DNA of 64,000 nt, taken from positions 62,001-126,000 of the forward strand of contig JACKDF010000003.1 of assembly GCA_020633655.1 (NCBI GenBank), written 5' to 3'. The stretch comes from Deferribacteres bacterium. GTDB taxonomy: Bacteria > Zhuqueibacterota > Zhuqueibacteria > Zhuqueibacterales > Geothermadaptataceae. A program made the translations under genes and the position numbers. Below, in pieces: positions 27,263 through 35,318 of this stretch. Below the pieces are notes generated by a model. That model had not been told where the DNA came from and ran no database searches. It saw only the letters and a program-made list of their open reading frames with translations. Position 1 is the first letter of the stretch. Each line of letters starts with the position of its first letter.

Positions 27263-28138
27263 ATGGAAATCAAAAAGGTTGGTATTATTGGTTGTGGATT
27301 AATGGGTTCAGGAATCGCACAAGTATGTGCGCAGGCAGGCATTCAAACTGTCGTACACGAAATCGATAAGGATGCCCTGGAAAAAGGCATGTCACGAATC
27401 GATAAAGGATTGGGACGCTTGGAAAAAAAAGAGAAAATTACAACAGAGGAAAAATCATCTATTCAGGGAAGGATAACAGGAACAACAGACCTGCTGAAAC
27501 TTAAAGATTCTGATCTGATTATTGAAGCTGCAATTGAGGATATCGCGATTAAACGCTCAATTTTTAAAACACTTGATGAAGAGTGCAAACCTGAAACAAT
27601 TTTCGCAACAAATACATCATCACTATCGGTTATCGATATTGCTGCCCGCACGAGCCGAACTGATCGCTTCTGTGGTTTGCACTTCTTTAATCCAGTTCCG
27701 GTTATGGCGCTTGTGGAAGTCGTTCGCACCCTGACAACATCGGATGAAACTTTTAATAATGCTTTTAACTTTGCAAAACAAATCGGCAAAGAACCCATAG
27801 CTTGTAAGGATAATTCCGGTTTTGTCGTAAACTTGCTGCTTGTGCCATTTATGCTGGATGCAATTCGAGCTGTAGAAAATGGTATTGCAAGTATTGTTGA
27901 TATCGACAAAGGGATGCAATTAGGTTGCGGGCATCCCATGGGGCCACTCACTTTATTGGATTTTGTTGGCCTTGATACTACTTATTATATCGCAAATATC
28001 ATGTTTGATGAATACCGTGAAACGCGATACGCTCCGCCACCCCTGTTAAAAAGACTTGTTTTAGCCGGTCATCTTGGGAAAAAATCTGGACGTGGTTTTT
28101 ACGATTACACAGGAGATGAACCTGTTCCTGCACTATAA
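27263..28138 (+). CDS. 3-hydroxybutyryl-CoA dehydrogenase
   Basis: This NAD(P)-dependent enzyme interconverts 3-hydroxyacyl-CoA and 3-ketoacyl-CoA. The N-terminal Rossmann loop reads VGIIGCGLMGSGIAQVCAQAG; the catalytic block LHFFNPVPVMALVEVV (His-Phe-Phe-Asn-Pro) and the C-terminal domain with GCGHPMGPLTLLDFVGLDT match the Hbd/PaaH family. The open frame begins at 27233, but I choose ATG 27263 since AGGAGACAGGAA lies directly upstream and the family N-terminus aligns, giving 291 residues. It sits between the thiolase and the enoyl-CoA hydratase, forming three consecutive steps of one pathway. Confidence 0.93.
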   Translation: MEIKKVGIIGCGLMGSGIAQVCAQAGIQTVVHEIDKDALEKGMSRIDKGLGRLEKKEKITTEEKSSIQGRITGTTDLLKLKDSDLIIEAAIEDIAIKRSIFKTLDEECKPETIFATNTSSLSVIDIAARTSRTDRFCGLHFFNPVPVMALVEVVRTLTTSDETFNNAFNFAKQIGKEPIACKDNSGFVVNLLLVPFMLDAIRAVENGIASIVDIDKGMQLGCGHPMGPLTLLDFVGLDTTYYIANIMFDEYRETRYAPPPLLKRLVLAGHLGKKSGRGFYDYTGDEPVPAL

Positions 28139-28165
28139 ATTAATTGACAAAATGAGGACTTTAAA

Positions 28166-28966
28166 ATGCTCGAAGAAGAAAAAATAGAATTTGAAAACCT
28201 TCTTTTTACCGTCGATGATGGAATTGCTTTAATCACACTAAACCGCCCCGACAAGATGAATGCATTGAATATCGATTTATTGGATGAGTTGCACGAAGCA
28301 TTTATTGAGTGTGAAATGGATGATGAGATCAAAGCTGTTCTCTTGACAGGCAGTGGTGAGAAGGCCTTCGCTGCTGGCGCAGATATTCAGGAATTAGCCT
28401 CGTTATCGCCGATGGAAGCCCGCGAACAATCTCAGGACACAGCAGACTTATTCTTTTATATTGAACGTTTTCCAAAACCTGTTATAGCAGCTGTAAATGG
28501 CTTTTGTCTTGGTGGCGGGAACGAATTAGCTATGGCCTGTCATATGCGTTGGGCTTCGGAGAAAGCAAAATTTGGCCAACCGGAAGTCAATCTTGGTCTG
28601 ATTTGTGGTTATGGTGGATCACAGCGTTTGCCACGATTAATTGGAAAGGGGAGAGCCATAGAACTTTTAATTTCAGGTAATACGATTGATGCACAAAAAG
28701 CCTGTGAATTTGGGTTAGTTAATCATGTTGTCAAACAAGACGATTTATTGAACGAATGCAAGCAATTTCTCAGCACAGTGCTGACTAAAGGGCCGCTCGC
28801 TGTCAAGCTTTCAATCGAAGCTGTTAATAGAGGATATGACATGTCTCTCGAGCAGGGAGTCGCTTTAGAGAGTGAGCTTTTTGGTATTATAAGCAGCACA
28901 TCGGACAGCATGGAAGGCACTGCCGCTTTTATCGAAAAAAGAAAAGCACATTTTCTTGGTAAATAA
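28166..28966 (+). CDS. Enoyl-CoA hydratase/isomerase (crotonase family)
   Basis: This crotonase-fold enzyme adds water to enoyl-CoA. Oxyanion-hole motifs are AFAAGADIQEL and GFCLGGGNELAMACH; the glutamates of the active site are present in GGNELA and in FGQPEVNLGLICGYGGSQRLPRLIG. Length 266 residues is standard. A GAGGACTTTAAA ribosome site precedes the ATG, 27 bases after the dehydrogenase stop. It is the third gene of the acyl-CoA cluster. Substrate chain length is unknown. Confidence 0.92.
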   Translation: MLEEEKIEFENLLFTVDDGIALITLNRPDKMNALNIDLLDELHEAFIECEMDDEIKAVLLTGSGEKAFAAGADIQELASLSPMEAREQSQDTADLFFYIERFPKPVIAAVNGFCLGGGNELAMACHMRWASEKAKFGQPEVNLGLICGYGGSQRLPRLIGKGRAIELLISGNTIDAQKACEFGLVNHVVKQDDLLNECKQFLSTVLTKGPLAVKLSIEAVNRGYDMSLEQGVALESELFGIISSTSDSMEGTAAFIEKRKAHFLGK

Positions 28967-29061
28967 TGCTTGCAATTTTTTTTTGGATTATGTTTCTTTA
29001 GCAGTTTTTTATTTTTCTTTGAACCTGTTAAAAGTAGGAACTTCCCATCTGGTGAGAAAAA

Positions 29062-29262
29062 ATGGGTAAATCACACAAAAAAAGCCGCTTTTTTGATGAA
29101 GATAAATCTTCTCAAAAAAAAATCAACAAAACCTTGCAAAACAAACGAAATCGTAAAGAGAAGTTTCCAAAGGTCCAGGACAACGATAACGATAGCTCCC
29201 GGACAAATGAAAACTCCGACGACTGGTTCTTTGATGACGAAAACGATAACGAGAATGAATAG
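29062..29262 (+). CDS. Small bipolar charged protein, 66 aa
   Basis: I do not recognise this protein. Its N-terminal half is strongly basic (MGKSHKKSRFF, QKKINKTLQNKRNRKEK) and its last 30 residues are acidic and Asn-rich (DNDNDSSRTNENSDDWFFDDENDNENE). It contains no membrane segment and is probably disordered, like other short nucleic-acid- or ribosome-associated proteins; that comparison is inference. GGTGAG precedes the ATG at normal spacing, and the gene follows the hydratase by 95 bases. Overlapping frames on both strands are of similar length, so gene status is only moderately supported. Confidence 0.45.
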   Translation: MGKSHKKSRFFDEDKSSQKKINKTLQNKRNRKEKFPKVQDNDNDSSRTNENSDDWFFDDENDNENE

Positions 29263-29523
29263 GTTCTTATCGAGACAAACCATTTCCTAATATTAATCAA
29301 CAAAACTTTGCTATTCAGCTCGACTTGCATTTGCGGTATCGGTGTGGTATGTCTGAGTGTACCGTTAATGCATGTTTTCTTATCGTAATTTAAATGTATT
29401 TATCGTCCATCGATCCAGTTACACCTTATTCAAACAAAATATTACTGCATCGCATAAAAAATTCTGACGATACTTTCTAAGAATTTATAGTGTGCTAATA
29501 ATTGAATACAGGTGTACAATTTT

Positions 29524-29997
29524 ATGAGTAAAAAATCTGCCTATAGCGAAAAAAGAAAAGCGACAAATGATCGTCGTGATAAACCAACTCCAGCAATAAG
29601 TTCTTATGCCTTAAATGAAGGTAGCCGTCAGACACCGCGGCGCAAGGAAGACCGCTGGCAGAATTATTTTGTCGATCGATATAGTCGGCGAATTTTTGCT
29701 GTTGTACTTCTCATTCTTGCTATGAGCCTCGTCGATGCTCTGTTTACACTTCAGCTTTTAAACAATGGCGCATCCGAAATCAATCCGGTAATGGCGCATT
29801 TTCTTGAATATGGCCCTTTGGAATTTTTAGTAGCCAAATATATCCTAACCTGTGCTTCGGTACTGTTGCTGCTTATTTATAAAAATGTTTACCTTCTAAG
29901 AACCCGTGTACGAGCCAAGTATTTGTTTGTCCCCATCCTGTTTATGTTCTCACTTGTGATCGCCTGGGAAATTTTTCTTATTGTGAGTTCAAATTGA
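29524..29997 (+). CDS. DUF5658-type small membrane protein
   Basis: After a polar, charged N-terminus of about 55 residues come three membrane segments: about residues 57-77 (IFAVVLLILAMSLVDALFTL), 100-120 and 132-153 of the 157-residue form. The VDALFTLQLLNNGASEINPVMAHFLEYGP stretch matches DUF5658, a family of small integral membrane proteins of unknown role. The frame opens at a GTG at 29512; I prefer ATG 29524, which leaves AGG upstream at about 11 bases. The gene appears to be alone; 66 bases separate it from the amidase gene. Confidence 0.72.
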   Translation: MSKKSAYSEKRKATNDRRDKPTPAISSYALNEGSRQTPRRKEDRWQNYFVDRYSRRIFAVVLLILAMSLVDALFTLQLLNNGASEINPVMAHFLEYGPLEFLVAKYILTCASVLLLLIYKNVYLLRTRVRAKYLFVPILFMFSLVIAWEIFLIVSSN

Positions 29998-30062
29998 TTT
30001 TCATACTTTAACACCATCCACAATTCATCTTAAATATCGCTTCGAAAATTAAAGTACTGCTT

Positions 30063-31721
30063 ATGATAAGTCACCATGCACGAATCAGCGCCTGGTTAAT
30101 TTTTTTATTATTTATCGTTTGTATTTCAGGTGGTTCCTGTGCAGGATCAGCCCCGCGCTATACGGAACCCGGATATGGCACTTTGCAGCACCAGGAAAAT
30201 GAAGGCCGCATTATTCCTCATTTCCATGGTGCACAGATCACAGTTGATGTTTATCCTCAAAAAGGTGAAGGATATATTGACCTGGCCGTTCGCATTAGTT
30301 ATACGCCAAAACGTTGGAAGAAATTGCGCGATTGGAATAAAGGGCGAATTTTACAGACAGGTCAAAAGATAAATGTACCGTTTGAATTTCTGAATACCAG
30401 GTACCGAACAATGGCAATTAAACAATTGTTTCCTAAGGATGAAATTACTTCCAAAGGCTGGCTGCATGTCGTGTCCTATAAAGGCGAAACCATGTGGTTT
30501 ATTGCCGACGCTTTTACCGGCGAAGGTGAACAATATGCAGCGATTCAAAAGGCAAACAATAAAAAAGATGGGGAGAGTATTTCACTGGATGAAAAAATAC
30601 TGATTCCTTTCGATATACTTTCCAGCGAATTCAGCGAAGTCTTACCTGAACATCCAGAATTAACTTTCGTCCGCGATAGTGACGGACATATATATGCCGA
30701 ATATGAGCTAAAGGGTGGCGAAGCCTTGTATAGTGCGGTAGTCATTCGATTTACGGGACGAATCGAGCCGGACGATGTGAACTCCATGGTTGAAAAACTG
30801 ATTCGCATTAATAACATTTCTGATCCACGTTCCATTCGCACAGGAACAAAAATAAAAATCCCCTTCAATGATCTCTCTGATGACTTCGCAAATAGTGGAC
30901 AGCCGGACCGTACCGTTACCGTAACCCGGGATAAAACAAGCAGCGGTATTTACGTCATTCTCGATGCCGGTCATGGTGGCTCTGATCCTGGAACTATTGT
31001 GGGAAATCTGACAGAAGACGAATATGCTTATGATATTGTCATTCGAACAAAACATGAGCTTGAAAGAAAAGGCGCCAAGGTTTTTTTAACCGTCTCAGAT
31101 TCCAATGACGGGATGACGCCAAGAAACAATTCACACCTAATAAATGGACGTCAAGAGTCCTTGAACACGAATCCCCGGTGGGTTATAAACGATTCCAGAA
31201 TTTCGGTTAATATGCGTGTTTACCTTGTGAATAGTATTTATCAAAAGCTCTTAAAACAAGGTGTTAAACCAAAAAATATCTATTTAATCAGCATCCATCT
31301 CGATTCATTGCACCCGAGTATTCGAGGCGCCATGGTTTATTATCCCGATGTGGATATGCGAAAAGGACAATTCAGAGCTCCGGGATCATTTTACCGCCAT
31401 TTTCAGGAAAGCAAAGCAAGAACCATAAAATACAATCTGGCGGAAAACCGGCGTGCCGCTTCTTACAGCTATGATTTTGGTCGGGAAATTATTCGGCTTT
31501 TCCAAAAAAACGATATGCCCATTCACAAAATCCGTCCTATCCGTCCTTTTGTTTACCGGAATAACAGCAAATGGGCTCCAGCTATCGTTCGCTACAGTAA
31601 AGTTCCCAACTCAATACTTCTTGAAGTCGTGAATATGTCCAACAAAAACGATTTAAATTTATTAAAAGATCACAGATTCAGACAAAAAACTGCCAAAACA
31701 ATCACTGAAGCGATTCTCTAA
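30063..31721 (+). CDS. N-acetylmuramoyl-L-alanine amidase lipoprotein with LysM-like repeats
   Basis: This enzyme would cut the amide bond between muramic acid and the peptide in peptidoglycan. The signal MISHHARISAWLIFLLF...SGGSCAGS has a lipobox-like end with Cys about residue 27. Three LysM-like units follow, each ending in a phrase such as TGQKINVPF, DEKILIPF or TGTKIKIPF. The catalytic Amidase_3 domain begins at about residue 296: ILDAGHGGSDPG (zinc His), EDEYAYD (zinc Glu), SIHLDS (zinc His) and LLEVVNMSN (catalytic Glu). The expected residues are present. The 552-residue length reflects the added N-terminal domain. dinB follows after 12 bases. Confidence 0.88.
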   Translation: MISHHARISAWLIFLLFIVCISGGSCAGSAPRYTEPGYGTLQHQENEGRIIPHFHGAQITVDVYPQKGEGYIDLAVRISYTPKRWKKLRDWNKGRILQTGQKINVPFEFLNTRYRTMAIKQLFPKDEITSKGWLHVVSYKGETMWFIADAFTGEGEQYAAIQKANNKKDGESISLDEKILIPFDILSSEFSEVLPEHPELTFVRDSDGHIYAEYELKGGEALYSAVVIRFTGRIEPDDVNSMVEKLIRINNISDPRSIRTGTKIKIPFNDLSDDFANSGQPDRTVTVTRDKTSSGIYVILDAGHGGSDPGTIVGNLTEDEYAYDIVIRTKHELERKGAKVFLTVSDSNDGMTPRNNSHLINGRQESLNTNPRWVINDSRISVNMRVYLVNSIYQKLLKQGVKPKNIYLISIHLDSLHPSIRGAMVYYPDVDMRKGQFRAPGSFYRHFQESKARTIKYNLAENRRAASYSYDFGREIIRLFQKNDMPIHKIRPIRPFVYRNNSKWAPAIVRYSKVPNSILLEVVNMSNKNDLNLLKDHRFRQKTAKTITEAIL

Positions 31722-31732
31722 AAGACGGAAAT

Positions 31733-32926
31733 ATGGCCAGCTCCGCAAAAAAGATCGAGCGTGTCATCATGCATTTGGACATGGATGCTTTTTTTGCAGC
31801 TATTGAGCAATTGGATAATCCGGAATATCGCGGGAAACCCGTCGTTGTTGGCGCTGATCCACAAGGAGGAAAAGGACGGGGGGTTGTTTCTACTGCCAGC
31901 TACGAGGCGCGAACATATGGAATTCATTCTGCTCTGCCAATCTCCCAGGCATATCGATTATGTCCTCATGCGATATTTGTACGAGGTCGCATACAACGCT
32001 ACGTCGAGCTCTCCAGAAAAATTATTGAAATTATCAAAAACTACTCTCCTGTAGTCGAACAAATAAGCATCGATGAAGCCTTTGTTGATATAAGCGGAAG
32101 TTTGCGCCTGTTGGGCTCTGCAAAAGAAATCGCTGTGAAATTGAAGGCAGATATTTTACAACAGACCGGATTAAAAGCCAGTGTAGGCATTGCTCCGAAT
32201 AAATTTATTGCAAAAATTGCTTCTGATCTCGAGAAGCCAGATGGTTTAACCATTTGTGAGCAAGGCCACGAGAAAGCCTTTCTTGCACCTTTGCCAATTC
32301 GTAAACTTTGGGGTGTCGGTGCTCGAACAGAAGAGCGATTGCAAAAACTCGGCATCCACACAATTGGTGATATTGCCGCCTTTGATGTAAAAAAACTTAC
32401 AGAAAAGTTGGGTGTTTGGGGATTTGGTTTATGGAAGCTGGCAAATGGCATTGATAATCGCAAAATTGGGACACAGCATAAACGCAAATCTATTAGCGAA
32501 GAACGCACTTTTAATGAAGACGTTGCCGACTACACAACTGTCGAAAAAACACTCTTTAAAATTGCTGATGAGCTTTCCCGGACCATGCGGCGGAAAGCTT
32601 TAAAAGGGAGAACAATTACATTAAAGCTACGATTGGAAGGATTTGATACTTTTACCAGAAGCAAAAAATTGACGGACTATGTGCAAGACGCTGATTCCCT
32701 GAGAGCTGTGGTAGTCGGTATGTTTCGCCAGTTCCCTATAAATGAACGCAAAGTACGCCTTGTCGGCATAGCCGTATCCCAATTAAATACGCTCGGAGGT
32801 GAACAGTTGCCACTTTTTGAGAATACACCTGCCAACAACAAAGAACTGGAAAAACTGCTCGATGAATTAAAGCAGCGTTTCGGTGAAAAAGTCATTATGC
32901 GCGGTTCATTCATGAAGAAAAAATAA
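31733..32926 (+). CDS. dinB: DNA polymerase IV (Y family)
   Basis: DinB is an error-prone lesion-bypass polymerase. The catalytic aspartate block MHLDMDAFFAAIEQ is near residue 12, STASYEARTYGIHSALP is the fingers region, and SIDEAFVDIS supplies the second acidic pair. A helix-hairpin-helix (LWGVGARTEERLQKLGIHTIGDIA) and the little-finger domain follow, ending before a short FENTPANNKE region like a beta-clamp-binding tail (LPLF). Length 397 residues is normal. It begins 12 bases after the amidase gene, so the two may share a transcript. No LexA box is obvious. Confidence 0.94.
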   Translation: MASSAKKIERVIMHLDMDAFFAAIEQLDNPEYRGKPVVVGADPQGGKGRGVVSTASYEARTYGIHSALPISQAYRLCPHAIFVRGRIQRYVELSRKIIEIIKNYSPVVEQISIDEAFVDISGSLRLLGSAKEIAVKLKADILQQTGLKASVGIAPNKFIAKIASDLEKPDGLTICEQGHEKAFLAPLPIRKLWGVGARTEERLQKLGIHTIGDIAAFDVKKLTEKLGVWGFGLWKLANGIDNRKIGTQHKRKSISEERTFNEDVADYTTVEKTLFKIADELSRTMRRKALKGRTITLKLRLEGFDTFTRSKKLTDYVQDADSLRAVVVGMFRQFPINERKVRLVGIAVSQLNTLGGEQLPLFENTPANNKELEKLLDELKQRFGEKVIMRGSFMKKK

Positions 32927-33166
32927 TCCCCCGCCGGTTCGACATCGCTGTCGAATCCAGTGTCCAACCAAGAGACAGCGCTAAATTGTTGAACATTTCC
33001 AAAGTTTTAGTCCCTTTCCCCAAATTAGAATAATACATTGTTTTTATTTAATTAAATTTCGCTGAGTATTCTGGCATATCCTTTGACAATAAAGTCGCAA
33101 ATCCTGATGGATCCGCATAATTAAAGTCCCTGGTTATCGGGATTAAATTTATAATCATGGCTGGAT

Positions 33167-33976
33167 ATGGTAGAAAAAATGCAAAAAGTTGACCGCCGCA
33201 CACGGACACACAATAGTCTTATAGCTGATGTGGAATTTTTAAAAAACCATCAATTAAAAAAAGAAGAGCAAATTACTGCTTCAAGGAACAATCCTTCCAA
33301 AGTCTTTGATACCTTGTTTAAACAATTGCAAAATGATGATTCTGCAGCATCTATACTGTATGATCATAATAAGGACGTTGAAAAAATCTGCAACGCCCTG
33401 ATGCAGAATAATGAAATTCGTCAAAAACAAGTTCTTGTTGTTGCAAGTGCAGGCAAAAAAGCCGGATGCTCACAATTTACTCTTGCACTTGCAAATGAAT
33501 TGAAACAATATAATAAACGCACAATTGTGATTGATGCGAATATGCGATCGCGCGGATTTACACGTTTTACGCGCATGCAAGAAGAAGGATTGGGTTTGAC
33601 GGATCTTTTGGCAGGCGATGCACCGCTGTGGAAATGCCTTGTTCGATTGGATGACTCCGAAGTCTTTTTGCTCGAAAGAGGAAGACAGAGAAATAATTTA
33701 ACTCGTGTTTTACTGGAAGGGCATATCAACGAATTACTTGACTTGTTTCACGACCTTTTTGAATTTATAATTGTGGAATTGCCCCCGCTTTTATCAAATA
33801 CGAGTTTTGAACTCTGGGCAAATCAGGGCGACGCACTGATTTTTATTGATGAATCCAGTAAACAGCATGATGTATTTTTAAAGAAATTACAGTCACAAAT
33901 GAAAGCGGCCGGTCTGGAATTCTGGGGGAAAAGCAATGTGCCATCTATAGAACAACTGGAACAGGAAGCTGTTTAG
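33167..33976 (+). CDS. MinD/CpsD-like P-loop protein with degenerate Walker A
   Basis: Residues about 88-245 have the fold pattern of CpsD/Wzc-type tyrosine-kinase or MinD-type ATPases: KQVLVVASAG, then TIVIDANMRSRG (Walker A'), GLTDLLAG and FIIVELPPLL. The nucleotide loop is AGKKAGCSQF at residues 95-104, where the family has a Lys followed by Ser/Thr; here Cys101 stands in the catalytic lysine's place. ATP hydrolysis is therefore doubtful. The N-terminal 85 residues are charged and helical. There is no membrane segment and no C-terminal tyrosine cluster. The stop overlaps the next gene's GTG by one base, so the two are coupled. Role probably in polysaccharide export or regulation; inference. 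Confidence 0.68.
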   Translation: MVEKMQKVDRRTRTHNSLIADVEFLKNHQLKKEEQITASRNNPSKVFDTLFKQLQNDDSAASILYDHNKDVEKICNALMQNNEIRQKQVLVVASAGKKAGCSQFTLALANELKQYNKRTIVIDANMRSRGFTRFTRMQEEGLGLTDLLAGDAPLWKCLVRLDDSEVFLLERGRQRNNLTRVLLEGHINELLDLFHDLFEFIIVELPPLLSNTSFELWANQGDALIFIDESSKQHDVFLKKLQSQMKAAGLEFWGKSNVPSIEQLEQEAV

Positions 33977-35097
33977 TGAGCCTTTTTCAACAGACCCCGG
34001 TAGTGATTTATCCACGCCAAAACACCTTTTTACAGCCACTTACACAAGCTGAAGATGCAGCGTTACTTGAGATAGGTGATGAGCCTGTAATCTTTCGTAC
34101 GCTTCAACAACTCGCGATAATGGGTTTACGGCAGATTGTTGTTGCTGTAACACAAGAACAACATGCACTGCATGGATTTTTGCGAAATGTTCGAATTCCT
34201 GGATTATCTATACAGATACATCACATAGACAAAAATAATCCTATTCGACAAATTTTGCATAATCATGCGTCTGACCAGTTCTTTATTATAAACTCGGATA
34301 TTCTTTTAAAGGACAGTCTTTTTGATTTTTATAAAAGTCATCAACAACAAAACGCCGAAGTGACCATTGGTGTTAAGCACCTACAAACAGATACGCGCTT
34401 TACAGATGCCACGGTTTTGCAGAATCATGTAACGATGCGCCGTCTGCATACATTTAGCCCACCATGGTTGCATTACGACTGCGGCATTTATCTCCTCGAT
34501 AAAAAGTTTCTTGATCGGATGCCAAAACTCAGCAATGAAGAATCTTTGGAAAAAACCATTGTGAAATATGCAATGGAAACCCAGCATGCACGACTCGAGG
34601 ATATAAATTATTTGTGTGCTGATTTACGCAATGTCGATGATTTTATGCATGAAAATTTTAACTGGATTCAGAATCAATATCGTATTGCGCAAAATAATTA
34701 TCTTTATTCAGGCAACAAGAACGAACCATTGCGCATTGGTGAAGTCTATATTCATCCCGATGCTAAGGTAAGTTCAAAATCAGTACTGATAGGGCCTTTG
34801 GTGATCGGGCGAAATTGTGTTATTGATGAGCACGTCTTTTTGCAACGCTCAGTTATCCGGCGCAATGTGCATATTGAAAAGGGGGTAGTCGTCAAAGATT
34901 CACTTGTAGATAAAAATGCAGTATTAAGGAAAGGCCTTCGCTATTTCGAGCGACTTGTTATGGATGATTCACGCAATTACGACATGCATCATTTTCAAAA
35001 AACCTCAACAATTATACGTGATTATTCACACCAAGCTCAATCTCAATGGGAAGAACAAGGCGATCAGACTCGGAAAAAGCTGAACATATTGGTTTAA
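33976..35097 (+). CDS. Nucleotidyltransferase-like protein with left-handed beta-helix
   Basis: This 373-residue protein looks like a sugar-nucleotide pyrophosphorylase: an N-terminal Rossmann-type domain with FFIINSDILLKDSLFDFY and HYDCGIYLLDKKFLDRMP, and a C-terminal hexapeptide left-handed beta-helix (VYIHPDAKVSSKSVLIGPLV, then IGRNCVIDEHVF). The usual signature loop GxGTRLxPLT with its Lys is replaced by PRQNTFLQPLTQAEDAALL, so catalysis is doubtful; SDILL keeps the metal-type Asp. Start is GTG at 33976, which overlaps the stop of the degenerate P-loop gene by one base. The two degenerate genes together suggest a regulatory or scaffolding pair rather than active enzymes; that is inference. 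Confidence 0.7.
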   Translation: MSLFQQTPVVIYPRQNTFLQPLTQAEDAALLEIGDEPVIFRTLQQLAIMGLRQIVVAVTQEQHALHGFLRNVRIPGLSIQIHHIDKNNPIRQILHNHASDQFFIINSDILLKDSLFDFYKSHQQQNAEVTIGVKHLQTDTRFTDATVLQNHVTMRRLHTFSPPWLHYDCGIYLLDKKFLDRMPKLSNEESLEKTIVKYAMETQHARLEDINYLCADLRNVDDFMHENFNWIQNQYRIAQNNYLYSGNKNEPLRIGEVYIHPDAKVSSKSVLIGPLVIGRNCVIDEHVFLQRSVIRRNVHIEKGVVVKDSLVDKNAVLRKGLRYFERLVMDDSRNYDMHHFQKTSTIIRDYSHQAQSQWEEQGDQTRKKLNILV

Positions 35098-35116
35098 TCA
35101 ATTTAAGGAGAAATCG

Positions 35117-35308
35117 ATGTTTAATATAAGTGTTATTCTATTCTGGGTGCTGCTCACTCCGTTTCTCAGTCAAAACTTCGAAAGTAAGGCGTGTATACAG
35201 AATGAGTTCTCAAGTTTCCAGGTGATAAAACCAATAAAAAATACTAACCAACAGACTGTTATTGGTGTTGAAGAGAATATATGTCTTAAATTGAATTCCT
35301 ATGAATAA
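35117..35308 (+). CDS. Small secreted hypothetical protein, 63 aa
   Basis: I do not recognise this protein. It begins MFNISVILFWVLLTPFLSQ, a hydrophobic signal-peptide or membrane-anchor segment, followed by a polar tail with two cysteines. AAGGAGAAATCG gives a strong ribosome site before the ATG, and the gene lies 19 bases after the nucleotidyltransferase-like gene, so it is probably the third gene of that transcript. It ends 10 bases before the convergent peptidase gene. Confidence 0.55.
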   Translation: MFNISVILFWVLLTPFLSQNFESKACIQNEFSSFQVIKPIKNTNQQTVIGVEENICLKLNSYE

Positions 35309-35318
35309 ACGTTGTTGA

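Noticed and set aside
32941..32985. Inverted repeats after dinB
   Set aside because: Short 7-bp stems without T-tract; not convincing as a terminator or an attachment site.
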